The notes below the pieces were generated by a model. That model was not told where the DNA came from. It saw nothing but the letters and a program-made list of their open reading frames with translations, and did no database searches. 64,000 nucleotides of DNA, taken from assembly GCA_014649575.1 (NCBI GenBank), contig BMTH01000014.1:62001-126000 (forward strand), written 5' to 3'. The stretch is from Streptomyces griseoincarnatus. Its GTDB lineage: Bacteria > Actinomycetota > Actinomycetes > Streptomycetales > Streptomycetaceae. Of the stretch, positions 63,469-64,000 are shown in pieces. The position numbers were made by a program, and so were the translations under genes. Every line of letters starts with the position of its first letter. The first letter of the stretch is position 1.

Positions 63469-63509
63469 CGGACACGCGTGTCCGTGTCCTTTGTGAACCT
63501 TTGGGTTCA
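63469..63509. promoter_or_regulatory. Paired palindromes upstream of the ATPase operon
   Basis: CGGACACGCGTGTCCG (63469-63484) is a perfect 16-bp palindrome. TGAACC-TTTG-GGTTCA (63494-63509) is a perfect 6-bp dyad. They start 16 and 41 bases upstream of the start codon at 63453, so they are operator candidates for the ATPase operon. Confidence 0.5.
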
Positions 63510-63599
63510 TCGTCGGGCGGGGTGGGGGTGGGCGCCGCTTGGGTACCGCCGAAAGCGGGTGGTCGCGGGGTGCCCGCGGCTTTCTCGGGGGCGCGTGGG

Positions 63600-63805
63600 G
63601 GTGGGTGCCGGTCCCGTTTCGTCGGCGGGAGCCGGGGGGGTGGGCGCGCGGTTCCCCGCGCCCCTGCGGGGGTGGGTGCCGGGTTCGGTCTCGTCGGCGG
63701 CTGCCGGTCCGTGAGGGCTCGGCGCGCAGTTCCCCGCGCCCCTGTCGGGGCTGGTGTCGGGCCGTGAGGGCTGGGCGCGCGGTTCCCCGCTCCCCTTTGG
63801 GGCGC
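63600..63805. repeat. Three copies of a short palindromic intergenic repeat
   Basis: Copies of GGCGCGCGGTTCCCCGCGCC followed by CCTGCGGGG occur at 63643-63671, 63721-63750 (GCGCAG variant) and 63774-63802. Each can form a CCCCG...CGGGG-type hairpin. A spacer beginning GTGGGTGCCGG and containing GTCGGCGG is also duplicated (63601-63634 and 63672-63706). The unit resembles a REP-like element common between Streptomyces genes. Confidence 0.7.
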
Positions 63806-63884
63806 GTCCTCCTTGAGGGTCGTGTCGAAGTGGGGGCGTCGGGTACCAGGAACAGGCGTAGTCGGCGGAGTGGGAGGAATGGTC

Positions 63885-64000
63885 ATGGCGGAGAACCGGG
63901 AGGACGCCGTCCGGACGGCGCCTGAACTCCGTCTGGCCTCCGAGGGGCCCGGGGAGGTGCCGCCGCACGTGCCCGCCGACGAGGCGGACCTGCCGCGCGA
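63885..64000 (+). CDS. Start of an unidentified gene (partial, cut by the window end)
   Basis: ATG 63885 follows GGGAGGA; an in-frame ATG at 63879 is less well placed. The 38 visible residues (MAENREDAVRTAPELRLASE, then GPGEVPPHVPADEADLPR) are acidic and polar and show no signal peptide or domain. Too short to assign. Confidence 0.55.
   Translation, partial: MAENREDAVRTAPELRLASEGPGEVPPHVPADEADLPR

Larger units (their letters stand above)
63454..63884. promoter_or_regulatory. Promoter with two dyads and a cluster of short GC-rich repeats
   Basis: The 431-base gap separates divergent genes. Close to the ATPase operon are two dyads (63469-63484 and 63494-63509). From about 63600 to 63805 it consists of short repeated units. 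The last 70 bases, 63815-63880, are less GC-rich and hold a GGGAGGA site for the gene starting at 63885. Confidence 0.5.

Overview
The window is very GC-rich, with codon third positions that are almost all G or C, GTG starts, AGGAGG-type ribosome binding sites, Tat-like and LAxTG-sorted secreted proteins, one rare TTA (bldA-type) codon, SpoIIE-type phosphatases and an isorenieratene-type crt cluster. This points to Streptomyces or a very close relative. The dense secreted hydrolases, transport and signalling genes and the lack of ribosomal or other housekeeping operons suggest a chromosome arm. I see no tRNA or rRNA gene, no CRISPR array, no insertion sequence and no phage.

Layout. 1-107 is the tail of a probable glpD. 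113-13536 holds secreted carbohydrate and cell-wall enzymes: an amidohydrolase with a discoidin domain, a GH97 glycosidase, an alpha/beta hydrolase, an L,D-transpeptidase lipoprotein and a GH87-like glucanase. Among them sit a SpoIIE phosphatase and a MASE1 membrane protein with a TTA codon. 14800-22468 is a sugar ABC uptake operon (binding lipoprotein, two permeases, 2-hydroxyacid dehydrogenase, DUF2264 protein). Beside it is a DeoR/periplasmic-binding hybrid repressor; the 10-mer CGTTTGAACG lies in front of both the operon and the repressor gene. 22569-27098 has a cupin, an epoxide-hydrolase-like enzyme, phosphoglucomutase and small membrane proteins.

27507-31636 is the most intriguing block: an RsbW-like kinase, a CbiZ amidohydrolase for B12 salvage, a PAS-GAF-PP2C phosphatase and, 17 bases after it, a cobalamin-binding protein with the W-x9-EH and axial-His signature of CarH/LitR photoreceptors but no DNA-binding domain. 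It runs into a carotenoid cluster: crtY-crtT-crtU on the minus strand, and crtI-crtB plus a true Rieske oxygenase on the plus strand. I infer that a light- or B12-sensing protein may act on a sigma-factor partner switch instead of on DNA, next to the pigment genes it might serve.

39597-44115 is a minus-strand set of oxidoreductases (SDR, conserved protein, phytoene-desaturase-like flavoprotein, SRPBCC protein, MpaB-like oxygenase). 44200-49829 carries a Mrr-like nuclease, a GAF-ANTAR regulator, an AMIN-like protein, a third SpoIIE phosphatase and a small protein. 50135-55654 has a LAETG-anchored DUF1996 protein, an AA10 LPMO behind a perfect CebR box, a GNAT acetyltransferase behind a second CebR box, a YihY/BrkB membrane protein and a flavodoxin-like protein. 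55775-63453 contains a methyltransferase and then an Rv1733c-like protein, a zinc alcohol dehydrogenase, a very large CtpI-type P-type ATPase and a membrane protein, a set reminiscent of actinobacterial dormancy (Dos/Osd) loci. The window ends in a short-repeat region and the start of an unidentified gene.
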